The notes: generated by a model not told the origin, from the sequence alone. A stretch of DNA of 15,001 nt from CAYPPG01 sp964412555 (GCA_964412555.1 CAYPPG010000112.1:1-15001), one strand, 5' to 3'. Shown: positions 1-7,556, counted from the first letter of the stretch. Numbers and translations are program-made.

Positions 1-2
1 AT

Positions 3-152
3 TACACCTCGTTTCGGGAAGAATTCGAAGGCACCTCGTACATCGTAACCTTGGCGGTTGCGCGTAATTTGCTTTTCATCGGTGCGGCTGCGGAGATTAT
101 GATTTTTTATAAAAAGGCGGTTGCGAAGATTAAGAGGGAGATGTTTGTGTAG
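3..152 (+). CDS. C-terminal end of an unrecognised protein (5' end outside window)
   Basis: Frame 3 is open from the window edge to a TAG at 150-152 and encodes the last 49 residues of a protein. The other two forward frames hit stops early (TAA at 46-48 in frame 1, TAA at 65-67 in frame 2), which supports this frame. The piece has a mildly hydrophobic segment (YIVTLAVARNLLFIGAAEIM) and then a basic tail rich in Lys and Arg, as in a peripheral or membrane-anchored protein. I do not recognise the family. The 85 bases after the stop, up to the convergent gene, are AT-rich with no clear terminator hairpin. Confidence 0.5.
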   Translation, partial: YTSFREEFEGTSYIVTLAVARNLLFIGAAAEIMIFYKKAVAKIKREMFV

Positions 153-237
153 AACAAACATCCATCTACGTATTCTGGTAAAAATATCAAAAATAAAAAA
201 CTCACTACTTGATGGCTTTAATCGGTTTCAATCCCGT

Positions 238-672
238 TCATCGGTCTGTTCCGTTTGAATCCTCGCTCAAAATCTTGAACCCATCCTTTATGTCCTGGGC
301 GCTTGCACGCTTGTTGCGGTATATTTTTGTAGAGCCGCCAGGATTGATGATCTCGTTTCCTTGCTCATCCTTGGCTATCTTCGTAGATTCGTAGTACCTG
401 AACTGAACAGTCGGTTTTATCTTTTTTGCCACAAGTTCGTCCGCTTTTTTCAACTCCGGCAGTTCGCTCAGGTTTACCTTGCTTATCCTGATATTGTGCC
501 ATACTGGCTCCTTGCCTTCCTCTTCGTGGAGTATCGCAAGGTCAAGGTATTTGTACTTGCCTTCGTCCCTGTTTTCTATGGCTTTTGGGTCGGTAGAAAT
601 CGACACGAGTTTTCCAGTTGCCGTGAACCTTGGCTTTACCTGGTCAAAGTCCGATCCTTTCACATACACCAT
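238..672 (-). CDS. Hypothetical protein, 144 aa
   Basis: This minus-strand ORF starts at an ATG at 672-670. A good Shine-Dalgarno (GAGGTGA) lies five bases upstream, which decides this start. The protein is soluble, charged and Lys/Glu-rich. Alternating hydrophobic and charged stretches (FTATGKLVSIS, YKYLDLAILHE, VWHNIRIS, TVQFRYYEST) suggest a beta-rich small domain, possibly OB-like. No signal peptide or membrane segment is visible. I do not recognise the family and infer no function. It converges on the gene ending at 152 and has a 7-bp inverted repeat in its presumed leader (689-720). Overlapping plus-strand ORFs here have poor starts and atypical composition, and are shadows. Confidence 0.7.
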   Translation of the reverse strand: MVYVKGSDFDQVKPRFTATGKLVSISTDPKAIENRDEGKYKYLDLAILHEEEGKEPVWHNIRISKVNLSELPELKKADELVAKKIKPTVQFRYYESTKIAKDEQGNEIINPGGSTKIYRNKRASAQDIKDGFKILSEDSNGTDR

Positions 673-974
673 TCATATCACCTCATTAAGGTTCATTGAC
701 CGGTGCGAATCTCTGAACCTATATGCCGGTAATTCGGCAGTTATTTATTGCACTCATACGCATATATTGTTTTCAATAATGGAGAAGAGATATTCAATTT
801 GTGACAGGTTCTGCTGGTGTATTTTCATATTTTCCCTTTTCTTCTTCTATTTCATTTATAACGTTTTCGAAATGATCAATTCTGTTGATATTCTCTGAAA
901 TCCGAAATAATCCCATGAAAATCTTAAAGATTGTTTGAAAATTGAACAATAACTTCATTGGAAAGGACGCTCAT
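673..974. other. Intergenic stretch without a recognisable gene
   Basis: This 302-base AT-rich stretch separates the minus-strand 144-aa gene from the plus-strand 73-aa gene, so it should hold divergent promoters. Apart from the inverted repeat at 689-720 and a small GCCG/CGGC repeat around 725-737, I see no convincing structure, RNA gene or coding sequence. No promoter pair with good spacing stood out. Confidence 0.5.
689..720 (-). promoter_or_regulatory. Inverted repeat in leader of the 144-aa hypothetical gene
   Basis: AGGTTCA at 689-695 pairs perfectly with TGAACCT at 714-720 across an 18-base loop. It sits directly upstream of the Shine-Dalgarno of the minus-strand gene that starts at 672. 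It could be an operator or an RNA stem in the leader. A 7-bp repeat can arise by chance, so this is tentative. Confidence 0.25.
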
Positions 975-1196
975 ATGAGTGTATATGAAAATCAAGAAAT
1001 AATGCCAAACCAACCATTATTTCCACATGTTTCGACAGTAGTGCAGGCCGTCGAAGTTGTCTCTATGGAGATGCAGCAGAAAAAGCCAAGCAATTGGCCG
1101 ATTCCAACAGGCATGAAATTAAATCCGTATAGCGTGATGCCGGTAACACTGGCTGAAGATGGAAAAAAGACCGAAATTGCAAAAGGTTTTAGATGA
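975..1196 (+). CDS. Small hypothetical protein, 73 aa
   Basis: The ORF starts at the ATG at 975. A strong GGAAAGGA Shine-Dalgarno lies at about 960-967, seven bases upstream, so I prefer this start to an in-frame TTG at 942. It ends at TGA 1194-1196. The product is small, Met-, Pro- and Val-rich, and has no membrane segment or known motif. I do not recognise it. The good ribosome binding site favours a real gene. It lies just before the recombinase relic and could be left over from the same mobile element. Confidence 0.5.
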   Translation: MSVYENQEIMPNQPLFPHVSTVVQAVEVVSMEMQQKKPSNWPIPTGMKLNPYSVMPVTLAEDGKKTEIAKGFR

Positions 1197-1221
1197 TGTG
1201 TACTAACATTCTATTGTGTAG

Positions 1222-1654
1222 GTTCTCTATTCGCTTTTGTGCTTGGCCAAGTTAACCGCTGAAACATTTCTGATTGCCGACCGTCTGGAAAAACATAATA
1301 TAGAACTTATGAGTTTAATGGAGAAAATCGACACGACAAGCACTATAGGTAAAATGTTGTTTCGTGTCCTGGATGTCATAGCGGAATTTGAACGGGAAGT
1401 GATCGCCGAACGTATTATGGCCGTTCTTAACCATAAAAGCGATCTTCAAGAAATATAAAATAATACGTCTTTGGGATTTGATAGGGTTGGTAAAAAAGAT
1501 AAAGAAACCGAATTGATCAAAAAAATTCTCCGCCTCCAGAAGGGGGCTTTTCATGCAAAAAATCGCCGACCGTCTTACATAAAGAGGGAAAAAAGGCAGT
1601 AAGTTTTGTGCGGTTACCATTCAGAAGATTTTGAGGAATCTGAAATGTAAAGGT
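1222..1654 (+). pseudogene. Serine recombinase (resolvase/invertase family) relic
   Basis: Piecing frames together recovers most of a serine recombinase. Frame 1, 1222-1455, encodes the end of the catalytic domain: LEKHNIELMSLMEKIDTTS, then IGKMLFRVLDVIAEFERE and VIAERI, matching the conserved E-helix region. After an in-frame TAA at 1456-1458 the same frame continues with LGFDRVGKK and ELIKKILRLQKG, as in the linker of large or Tn3-like recombinases. A shift in a G-run at 1542-1546 moves to frame 2, which gives MQKIADRL, a TAA at 1580-1582, then KGSKFCAVTIQKILRN, the C-terminal HTH. The N-terminal part with the catalytic Ser is missing; upstream in-frame stops at 1204 and 1219 confirm decay. 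The gene is non-functional. It marks a former mobile element. Confidence 0.75.
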
Positions 1655-2002
1655 GGTTACCCCTTCACCGCAGCCGATATCGAGTATCTTTAATCGCTCT
1701 TTGTATCTCAACGAATCTTGTATCTTTTCTGCTGCCAATACTCCTAATGAATCGTTCAGTAGTTTTGGCGCATCGGCAATATCGGCCATTTGACTTGCTT
1801 GAGAGATGATTTCAATATCATCCGGATTTCTCTCGATTGTCCATTCATCCTCATAGGCTTTCCGACTTTTCGCTAACAATATCCGATACTCATTTTCGCC
1901 ATGGTACTGAACTCCCCACTTTTCCCATGAAAACCATGGAGTTTTTAAAACACTACCGAGTTTGACGGGAAAATTGTTATCATTGAAACGTGGAATATTC
2001 AT
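1517..2002 (-). pseudogene. Truncated SAM-dependent methyltransferase (N-terminal part)
   Basis: The minus-strand ORF starts best at the ATG at 2002 (MNIPRFND), preceded by AAAGGT. Upstream in-frame ATGs at 2023 and 2047 are possible but lack a better site. Residues 106-114 (ILDIGCGEG) are the glycine-rich motif I that binds S-adenosylmethionine in class I methyltransferases. Homology appears to stop about residue 120 (near base 1645). From there to the stop at 1517 the frame reads the antisense of the serine recombinase relic, ending in low-complexity residues. About half or more of a normal methyltransferase domain is missing, so it is very probably inactive. Its substrate cannot be told from what remains. 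Confidence 0.65.
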
Positions 2003-2033
2003 ATTTTTACCTTTCAATCGCATGACCGTGTAT

Positions 2034-2063
2034 ATAATAAACCACAAATCGCATAATTGTAAA
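2034..2063 (-). promoter_or_regulatory. Candidate sigma-A promoter for the truncated methyltransferase
   Basis: On the minus strand TTTACA (plus 2058-2063) and TATTAT (plus 2034-2039) are separated by 18 bases, each matching five of six consensus positions. It lies about 30 bases upstream of the preferred start at 2002. It would fire away from the ATPase operon. Confidence 0.4.
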
Positions 2064-2209
2064 GAAAAAAAAATCTTCTTTTTTTACCTAACCACATGAT
2101 CAATATAAGGCTTCAAGAATAATCACGATTTTGATATTGTATTATATGACCACCGTCAATCGCATTATCGAGATTTCAAACATACGAAAATCAATAAGGA
2201 AATAGGAAG

Positions 2210-5200
2210 ATGAGCGATCTAAAGTGCATTCTTGAGACCTGTAAACCTCGTCATGATGTTGAGACTGGCACTACGAAAGATGAGCAATTTGCTGCGGATT
2301 TGGCTCAAGTTGTGAATCAAACTGCCCCAGAAGAATATAGAGAGCCAATCCCTTTTTTCCGGCATACTTACCCAACGAGAGGTTTGAAAAATCTCCTCAA
2401 AGCAGTTTGTAAGAGGATTTCAGGAAAAGGCGGTGAGGTTGCATCGATTATCCGGCTTCATACACAGTACGGTGGTGGAAAAACTCATGGTTTGATTGCC
2501 TTGGTTCATGCGGTTCGTGGTATGGAAGGTGTTCCGAATGTGGATGAATTCATCGATCCAGAACTGATACCTTCCGGAAAATTACGTGTAGCGGCTTTAG
2601 ACGGCGAGAATAGTGATCCCTCCAATGGTTTAACATTGGAAGGAAATCTTCGTGCCTATAGCATGTGGGGAGAACTTGCCTACCGTCTAGCTGGTGTAAA
2701 AGGATATGAACGGGTGAAGGAATCGGATCGAAAGCACATTGCACCTGGAGCGGAAACGATTCGTGAACTTTTCGGGGGGGAGCCAACCTTGATTATGCTG
2801 GATGAAATTTCCGTTTACCTTCGAAAAGTAGAGCGGGAACATCCGGGAGCGAGTGAACAATTCACGGCATTTTTACATGCTTTATTCAAAGCAGTTGAAT
2901 CATCCCCGCAAGCTGCATTAGTTCTTACCTTAGCAGTCGGAAAAGAAGCGGGTTCAGCAGATGCGTATAAAGAAGAACACGAACGAGCCATGATGGCTTT
3001 TGAAGAAGCAGAAAAAATCATTGCAAGGAAAGCACTTGATTTGAATCCTACTGAAGAGGATGAAACATCATGCGTTCTTCAACGCCGCCTTTTTGATTCG
3101 ATAGATCATAGCGCAGCCGATGCCGTCATCGATGCATACACGAAAACTTGGAATACCCACCGAAATTCTTTAGTAGATGCAGCATTCTCTCCGGAAATAA
3201 AAGAGCAGTTTAAGCGGGGGTATCCTTTGCATCCTGAAACAATGACAGTGTTAACAGAAAAAATGTCTTCTTTAAGCACATTTCAACGTACACGTGGAAT
3301 GCTGAGACTTTTGGCGAGAACCGTCCATTTGATTTGGAAAGAAAAACCAGCAGATGCATATGCCATCCACCCTCATCATATCGATCCATCATTTGGTCAT
3401 ATTCGTGATGAAATCACGGTTCGATTAGGGCAGGGGGATTATACTCCTGCGTTGAAAGCCGATGTGGCAGCGGTTTCCGGTGATGATCCAGCCATTGCGC
3501 AAGCACTCGATCAAAAATTCTATCCCGGTCAATTGCCTTTCACATCATACATTGCAAGAACAATTTTGCTCAACACTCTCGCTTATGGTGAATCGGCGAA
3601 GGGGATCAATCAAGATCGACTCAATTTTTCAATCTGTTCGCCAAAGGTCGAACCCAGTTTTATTGAGCAGGCACGAATTCGATTCATCCAAGAAGCGCTC
3701 TATTTGGACGATAAACCGGGTGCCCCAATGCGCTTTATGGTTGAGCCAAACCTCAATCAACTGATCCGAAAGCATATGGAAGATGTTGATTCCGGAGAAT
3801 TGCGAGATGAACTCAAAGTACGGATTCAAAATTTATTCAGCGGCTCCCATGGTCCTTTCAGCTTGATTTCTTTCCCAGGTGGCCCTTATGAAGTCCCTGA
3901 TGAAGTGGGTGACGGTCGTCCTCTATTAATCATCTTTTGGTACGAGGCTCTCAAGATAAGCGCTGAACCCAAAAGCCTTCCTGCGGAAATATGCGATATC
4001 TATCGATATAAGGGATCAAGCCGTGATTTTCGGGATTTAAGAAATAACCTGGTTTTCGTGGTTGCCAATGAACGGCGAGTCGAGAATATGAAAGACAAAG
4101 TCCGGAGATACCTGGCCTTATGTGAACTCCGAAAACCCGACAACATACGCCAACTTGCCGATCATCAACAGCGAAAAGTGAATGAAGAACACAGTCAATC
4201 GAGTTTTCAAATTGCAGAAGCCATACTTCATTGTTATCGTCATCTTTTTTATCCTTCTCATATACCCATGAATGGAAGTGATGAGTTAATTGCTCACAGC
4301 GTAATCGAAGTGACAAAAGCCAGCGATAGTCCAGGCGACGGACAAAGACATGTGCAACGAATCTTGCACGAACAAAAGAAACTGCTTGATGAAAACGATC
4401 AACCCGATGCTCCAACATATGTCCGTGACCAAACACCATTGAAAACCAAAGGGGAAATAACGACAATTGATTTAAGAAACGAATTTCGCCGTGCGCCGAA
4501 ACTATCCATCCTTCTTTCCGACACCCCATTGAAGAATTGTATCCGCCAAGGTATCGATTTGGATGTATTGATTTATCGTGAAGGAAATCAAGTCTGGGGA
4601 AAGGGCGATCCTTCTCCATCCATCAAGATCGCAGATGATGCATTCATCCATACAATGGCAGATGCGAAGAAGAAGCATCTCTGGCCGAGAGTTGAGCCGC
4701 TGCAAGTCCAAATCACGGCATCGCCAGAACAGATCAAGCCGGGTGAAAAATCTCTTTTAACGTTGAATGTTTCAGGAGGGACCGGGCCATATTCATACTC
4801 AAGTAATGAATCCTCTCTTTGCTTATCCAACACTTCCCAGACTGTCGTAAAAGTCGAAGTTTCCCCGGATGAGTCCACAACTTATCTTGTCGAAGTAGTG
4901 GATCACCGCCATCAAAAAGAAGAAGCAACAATCGACGTATTGGTTGCCGACAAAGGGGAAAAACCGAAACCTCCAAAGCCACCTGAGCCTCCGAAACAGC
5001 CAAAACAACCGGAATATACAGAATTTTCTGCGGAAGGTCCTTTATCGCAAGCATTGACGGAATTGTGGGAAAAGGTGCGGAAAGCAAAAGTACAAAAAAT
5101 CCAAAAATTGATGATCCGATTTTTCGAGTCCATGCCCGCATGGAAAGTGTATCAAGCCATAGTCACACGGCGGGATGCTGAGGTAACGTGCCGGTTCGAA

Positions 5201-5452
5201 ATGTCGATTGAAGGAGAAGGAATCAATTTATTTCAAGTAGAATTCGATGGGCAAGTGTCAAAAGCAAACTCGATAAAATCATTTATCGATAATCAAATTC
5301 GAGCCTCGAAAGATCATAGTTTTGAAGGGGAATATACCTTAACTTTTACAGAGGGTTTATCCCTTGAAGCCGATATTCCCGAACAATTGCAGAAAGACTT
5401 GACAAAGTACGGCAGCGGGGAAGCCTATGTCGAAGCCCATGCGGCTCCTTGA
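2210..5452 (+). CDS. DUF499-type P-loop ATPase with Ig-like and Pro-rich C-terminal region
   Basis: This is a large predicted ATPase of the DUF499 (COG1483) type, 1080 aa. Walker A is QYGGGKTH (residues 86-93), Walker B is TLIMLDE (193-199), and a sensor-like strand ALVLTLAVG is at 236-244. After the AAA-like core and a long helical region comes a beta-rich segment (about 832-911) with SGGTGPYSYSS and evenly spaced strands that looks Ig-like. A linker of repeated Pro and Lys follows (about 918-934), then a C-terminal domain of about 140 residues. The ATG at 2210 has AAGGA nine bases upstream. It is the first gene of the array. DUF499 proteins occur in defence islands with DUF1156 methylases and helicases; the role as energy module or sensor is inferred. 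I saw no convincing promoter in the 160 bases upstream, only a weak TATAAG at 2104-2109. Confidence 0.85.
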   Translation: MSDLKCILETCKPRHDVETGTTKDEQFAADLAQVVNQTAPEEYREPIPFFRHTYPTRGLKNLLKAVCKRISGKGGEVASIIRLHTQYGGGKTHGLIALVHAVRGMEGVPNVDEFIDPELIPSGKLRVAALDGENSDPSNGLTLEGNLRAYSMWGELAYRLAGVKGYERVKESDRKHIAPGAETIRELFGGEPTLIMLDEISVYLRKVEREHPGASEQFTAFLHALFKAVESSPQAALVLTLAVGKEAGSADAYKEEHERAMMAFEEAEKIIARKALDLNPTEEDETSCVLQRRLFDSIDHSAADAVIDAYTKTWNTHRNSLVDAAFSPEIKEQFKRGYPLHPETMTVLTEKMSSLSTFQRTRGMLRLLARTVHLIWKEKPADAYAIHPHHIDPSFGHIRDEITVRLGQGDYTPALKADVAAVSGDDPAIAQALDQKFYPGQLPFTSYIARTILLNTLAYGESAKGINQDRLNFSICSPKVEPSFIEQARIRFIQEALYLDDKPGAPMRFMVEPNLNQLIRKHMEDVDSGELRDELKVRIQNLFSGSHGPFSLISFPGGPYEVPDEVGDGRPLLIIFWYEALKISAEPKSLPAEICDIYRYKGSSRDFRDLRNNLVFVVANERRVENMKDKVRRYLALCELRKPDNIRQLADHQQRKVNEEHSQSSFQIAEAILHCYRHLFYPSHIPMNGSDELIAHSVIEVTKASDSPGDGQRHVQRILHEQKKLLDENDQPDAPTYVRDQTPLKTKGEITTIDLRNEFRRAPKLSILLSDTPLKNCIRQGIDLDVLIYREGNQVWGKGDPSPSIKIADDAFIHTMADAKKKHLWPRVEPLQVQITASPEQIKPGEKSLLTLNVSGGTGPYSYSSNESSLCLSNTSQTVVKVEVSPDESTTYLVEVVDHRHQKEEATIDVLVADKGEKPKPPKPPEPPKQPKQPEYTEFSAEGPLSQALTELWEKVRKAKVQKIQKLMIRFFESMPAWKVYQAIVTRRDAEVTCRFEMSIEGEGINLFQVEFDGQVSKANSIKSFIDNQIRASKDHSFEGEYTLTFTEGLSLEADIPEQLQKDLTKYGSGEAYVEAHAAP

Positions 5453-5471
5453 AACGAGAGGAACACTGTTT

Positions 5472-5942
5472 GTGAAAAAGATGAAGAGAATGGATAATAA
5501 TCATTCTTCCAATGATCCACTGTATCAGCTTCGCCTGCGGGTAAAAAAGATGAATGATTGGCAACTCGAAATATGGCAATTGCCTTCTCCTGCCACTCCC
5601 CGGTTAAAGTCGCCGGAACATGTGGCAACGCTGAAGGGGACACCACTGCAAATACTGGAGAATCGAGTGATCAAGAAATTATCCCGCGCCAATATCAAAT
5701 TTGGTTCTTTAAAATCCGAAAAGAAAAAAGAATGGCCGCTAGACGAGGAAATGGCATTAACGTTCGGTTTGTTGTTTCGAACTTTAGCGCCGATGAGAAA
5801 TCTGGAACGGATTCGGGAAGTAGCCGATGGCGTGGAAGAAATGAGTCGGGAAGAAGCCGGATATTGGCTGGGAATGGCGATGCATCGGAAAAAGCCTCGG
5901 CGGGTTTTGGCGGCGCTGCGTATGTTGCTCACCACATCGTAA
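5472..5942 (+). CDS. Uncharacterised 156-aa protein of the ATPase/methylase operon
   Basis: The start is the GTG at 5472, with AGAGGA nine bases upstream, 19 bases after the ATPase stop. An in-frame ATG at 5427 overlaps the ATPase gene and lacks a site, so I reject it. The N-terminal part looks beta-rich (LYQLRLRVKKMNDWQLEIWQ). A basic middle precedes a helical C-terminal part with WPLDEEMALTFGLLFRTLAP, a conserved-looking MSREEAGYWLGMAMHRK and RRVLAALRMLL. No catalytic motif is obvious. From memory it may belong to the family listed as DUF7680, but I cannot verify that. The tight coupling to the ATPase suggests a dedicated partner of it, perhaps a DNA-binding or adaptor subunit; this is inference only. 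Confidence 0.75.
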   Translation: MKKMKRMDNNHSSNDPLYQLRLRVKKMNDWQLEIWQLPSPATPRLKSPEHVATLKGTPLQILENRVIKKLSRANIKFGSLKSEKKKEWPLDEEMALTFGLLFRTLAPMRNLERIREVADGVEEMSREEAGYWLGMAMHRKKPRRVLAALRMLLTTS

Positions 5943-5956
5943 AGAATAGGTTATAA

Positions 5957-6115
5957 TTAAAAAAGGATGTTTGTAAAAAACACAATGCTTTCTTTGAACA
6001 TGTAAAGGAAGGCCTGGACGAGGGGATTCGTTTTGCAAAAGGAGAAATTCAATTGAAAACCACGGTAATTGAGATTCCGATTCACTCAACAAATAGAAAG
6101 TGCCTAAAGAAATGA
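5957..6115 (+). pseudogene. N-terminal relic of a HigA/XRE-type antitoxin
   Basis: Frame 2, open from 5957 to a TGA at 6113-6115, encodes FFEHVKEGLDEGIRFAKGE followed by LKTTVIEIP. This is the typical N-terminal arm of HigA-like XRE antitoxins, which normally leads into 'EIKAIR...LSQ' and a helix-turn-helix. Here the HTH is absent and the frame ends in IHSTNRKCLKK. No ATG or GTG starts the frame; only a TTG at 6053 has a good site (AAGGAG at 6039-6044). The stop overlaps the UPF0175 ATG (ATGA), so any translation here could couple to the antitoxin downstream. It is probably the trace of an earlier toxin-antitoxin module replaced by the present one. Confidence 0.45.
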
Positions 6116-6372
6116 AAACTCTTCAACTGGAAATACCAGACGATCTATTGGACTCATTGCGGGTGCCGCCGGAAGAACAGGAGTCCAGGTTATTGCGGGA
6201 ATTGGCCGTGAGACTGTATCAAAAAGGGTTGTTGTCTTTCGGAAAAGCGCGTGAACTGTGCCGGATGACGAAATGGGAGTTTCACGAATTGTTGGGTAAA
6301 GAAGGAATCGCCCGGCATTACGATGTTGACGATCTGAAAACTGATTTGGCTACGTTGGAGACAATGGATTGA
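6112..6372 (+). CDS. UPF0175 family antitoxin
   Basis: An 86-aa protein of the UPF0175 family. The N-terminal LQLEIPDDLLDSLRVP is followed by a helix-turn-helix-like region, SFGKARELCRMTKWEFHELL (about residues 43-62), and GIARHYDVDDLKTDL near the end, all hallmarks of this family. It should bind and neutralise the PIN toxin encoded next and probably represses their shared promoter. I chose the ATG at 6112 over the GTG at 6100 because the family begins near this Met and the stop of the relic frame upstream overlaps this ATG. No strong Shine-Dalgarno precedes it, which fits coupling. A TATAAT at 5952-5957 could be a -10 element, but no properly spaced -35 is visible. Confidence 0.85.
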   Translation: MKTLQLEIPDDLLDSLRVPPEEQESRLLRELAVRLYQKGLLSFGKARELCRMTKWEFHELLGKEGIARHYDVDDLKTDLATLETMD

Positions 6373-6860
6373 AGGCAATTTCCAATTCCTCCATCTTGAT
6401 TGCATTGAGCGCAATTGAACAAGAATCCCTATTAATCCGTCGATTTCCGGACGGAATTCTTGTACCGCGTATGGTTTGGCAGGAAGTCGTGGAACAAGGA
6501 AAAGGGCGGATTGGTGTAGAACGAATCGCTGCATTATCTTGGATTACGGTTCTTGAAGTTCAAGATAAAGGATTGATAACATTGCTTCGTAACCAGCTTG
6601 ACTTTGGTGAGGCGGAAGCCATTGCACTGTATCGGGAACAAAAGTCCGATGTAGTTTTATTGGATGAAAGAGAAGCTCGAAAAATCGCCCAACGAATGAA
6701 CATCCCAATATTGGGAACCGTTGGCATTTTGATATGGGGAAAACGAACCGGTTTGATCAATGAATTAAAATACAAATTGGATATTTTACAAAGTGAACAT
6801 GACTTCCGTATTGGTCCGCAAGTGTATCAAGAAGCCTTACACGCGGTTGGGGAAGCGTAG
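6369..6860 (+). CDS. DUF3368 PIN-domain toxin
   Basis: This 163-aa PIN-like protein is of the DUF3368 type usually paired with UPF0175, and is a likely ribonuclease toxin. The TTG start at 6369 overlaps the antitoxin stop by four bases (TTGA) and has GGAGA seven bases upstream. Visible PIN motifs are ISNSSILIAL at the N-terminus, where Asn6 sits at the first acidic position as is common in DUF3368; VPRMVWQEV with Glu39; DFGEAEAIAL (78-87); and LLDEREARKIA (97-107) with Asp99, then LGTVGIL. It should cleave RNA when the antitoxin is lost. The pair is inserted between two parts of a defence-like operon and in the same orientation, so it may be co-transcribed with them. Confidence 0.85.
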   Translation: MKAISNSSILIALSAIEQESLLIRRFPDGILVPRMVWQEVVEQGKGRIGVERIAALSWITVLEVQDKGLITLLRNQLDFGEAEAIALYREQKSDVVLLDEREARKIAQRMNIPILGTVGILIWGKRTGLINELKYKLDILQSEHDFRIGPQVYQEALHAVGEA

Positions 6861-6911
6861 AAACAGTAATTGTTGGATTATTCAGAGAAAACCTAATTTG
6901 AGGAGTTATAC

Positions 6912-7556
6912 ATGGATTCTACTCCCTCCACTTTCCGCCCTCGTTTGCTCATCGAAGAATGGTTGCCTATCGCTGAAATTGGAGAGGAAAGCATTCGGGA
7001 ACGTCGCTCAATGACATCTCTACCCCCAACGTATTACCTTCACGTTTGGTGGGCGCGAAGGCCTTTGGTTGCCAGCCGAGCAGCTGTATTGGCTAGTCTG
7101 CTTCCTGACGATGCAGATCGGGAGATGTTTATGCATATTTTAGGGATTCATGGGGATCCTGTTTTATCACGCAAAAAAATCGATGAGGCAAAAAGAAGTG
7201 GTGAACGGTTTGAAGGAGATGCATATTCATACCAAAGAGCATTCAAATATTCTCCATTGAGTACGGATATAAATTGGATATTAGATCAGTTGAATTATAT
7301 ATGGAATGAAGATAAAAAAATTTTACTTGATCCCACGTCTGGTGGAGGGAGCATACCTTTCGAATCTGTTAGATTAGGTTTACATACAATTGCAAATGAA
7401 TTAAATCCAACTGCATGTTTAATTCTAAAAGCTACAATCGAATATCCCATAAAGTATGGAACTAAACTGTTAGATCGTTTCAGAGATTTGTCAAAAATAT
7501 TCATTGCTCGAAGAGATGCTTTACTTGAAAGTTTTTTTCCGAAAGAATTAGAATAG
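6912..7556 (+). CDS. DUF1156 DNA methyltransferase, N-terminal part (frameshifted)
   Basis: The ATG at 6912 has a near-ideal GAGGAG site eight bases upstream. Residues about 9-65 form the DUF1156 region (RLLIEEWLPIAEIGEESIRE and HVWWARRPLVASRAAVLASL). Motif I for S-adenosylmethionine follows as LLDPTSGGGSIPFE, then ANELNPTAC. The frame ends at TAG 7554-7556 after FFPKELE. The homologous sequence continues at once one base further on, from 7555 in frame 1 (SEATNWIWARTIKCPYC), after a frame-1 stop at 7549-7551. The shift must therefore lie within about 7551-7557. Together the two parts would make a roughly 1000-aa protein of the usual COG1743 kind. Alone, this part lacks the catalytic DPPY. Bases 7381-7440 are only 28% GC. 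Confidence 0.8.
   Translation: MDSTPSTFRPRLLIEEWLPIAEIGEESIRERRSMTSLPPTYYLHVWWARRPLVASRAAVLASLLPDDADREMFMHILGIHGDPVLSRKKIDEAKRSGERFEGDAYSYQRAFKYSPLSTDINWILDQLNYIWNEDKKILLDPTSGGGSIPFESVRLGLHTIANELNPTACLILKATIEYPIKYGTKLLDRFRDLSKIFIARRDALLESFFPKELE

Noticed and set aside
942..974. TTG at 942 as the start of the 73-aa protein
   Set aside because: The strong GGAAAGGA site fits only the ATG at 975.
2061..2088. A-rich then T-rich stretch as a terminator or ncRNA
   Set aside because: Only a poor A/T pairing (AAAGAA with TTCTTT) and no GC stem; it lies between divergent genes, where no terminator is expected.
2131..2145. TTGATA with nearby TATTAT as promoter of the ATPase operon
   Set aside because: The two elements are too close together; no -10 with acceptable spacing follows.
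3951..5141. Long minus-strand open frames inside the ATPase gene
   Set aside because: They are antisense shadows with low-complexity, Phe/Leu/Cys-rich translations and no binding sites.
5427..5471. ATG at 5427 as the start of the 156-aa protein
   Set aside because: It overlaps the ATPase gene and has no binding site; the GTG at 5472 has AGAGGA at the right distance.
6100..6111. GTG at 6100 as the start of the UPF0175 antitoxin
   Set aside because: No Shine-Dalgarno, and the family sequence begins at the ATG at 6112, which overlaps the preceding stop.
7532..7538. T7 run as the cause of the methylase frameshift
   Set aside because: A slip there leads straight to the frame-1 stop at 7549-7551, so the shift must lie further downstream.
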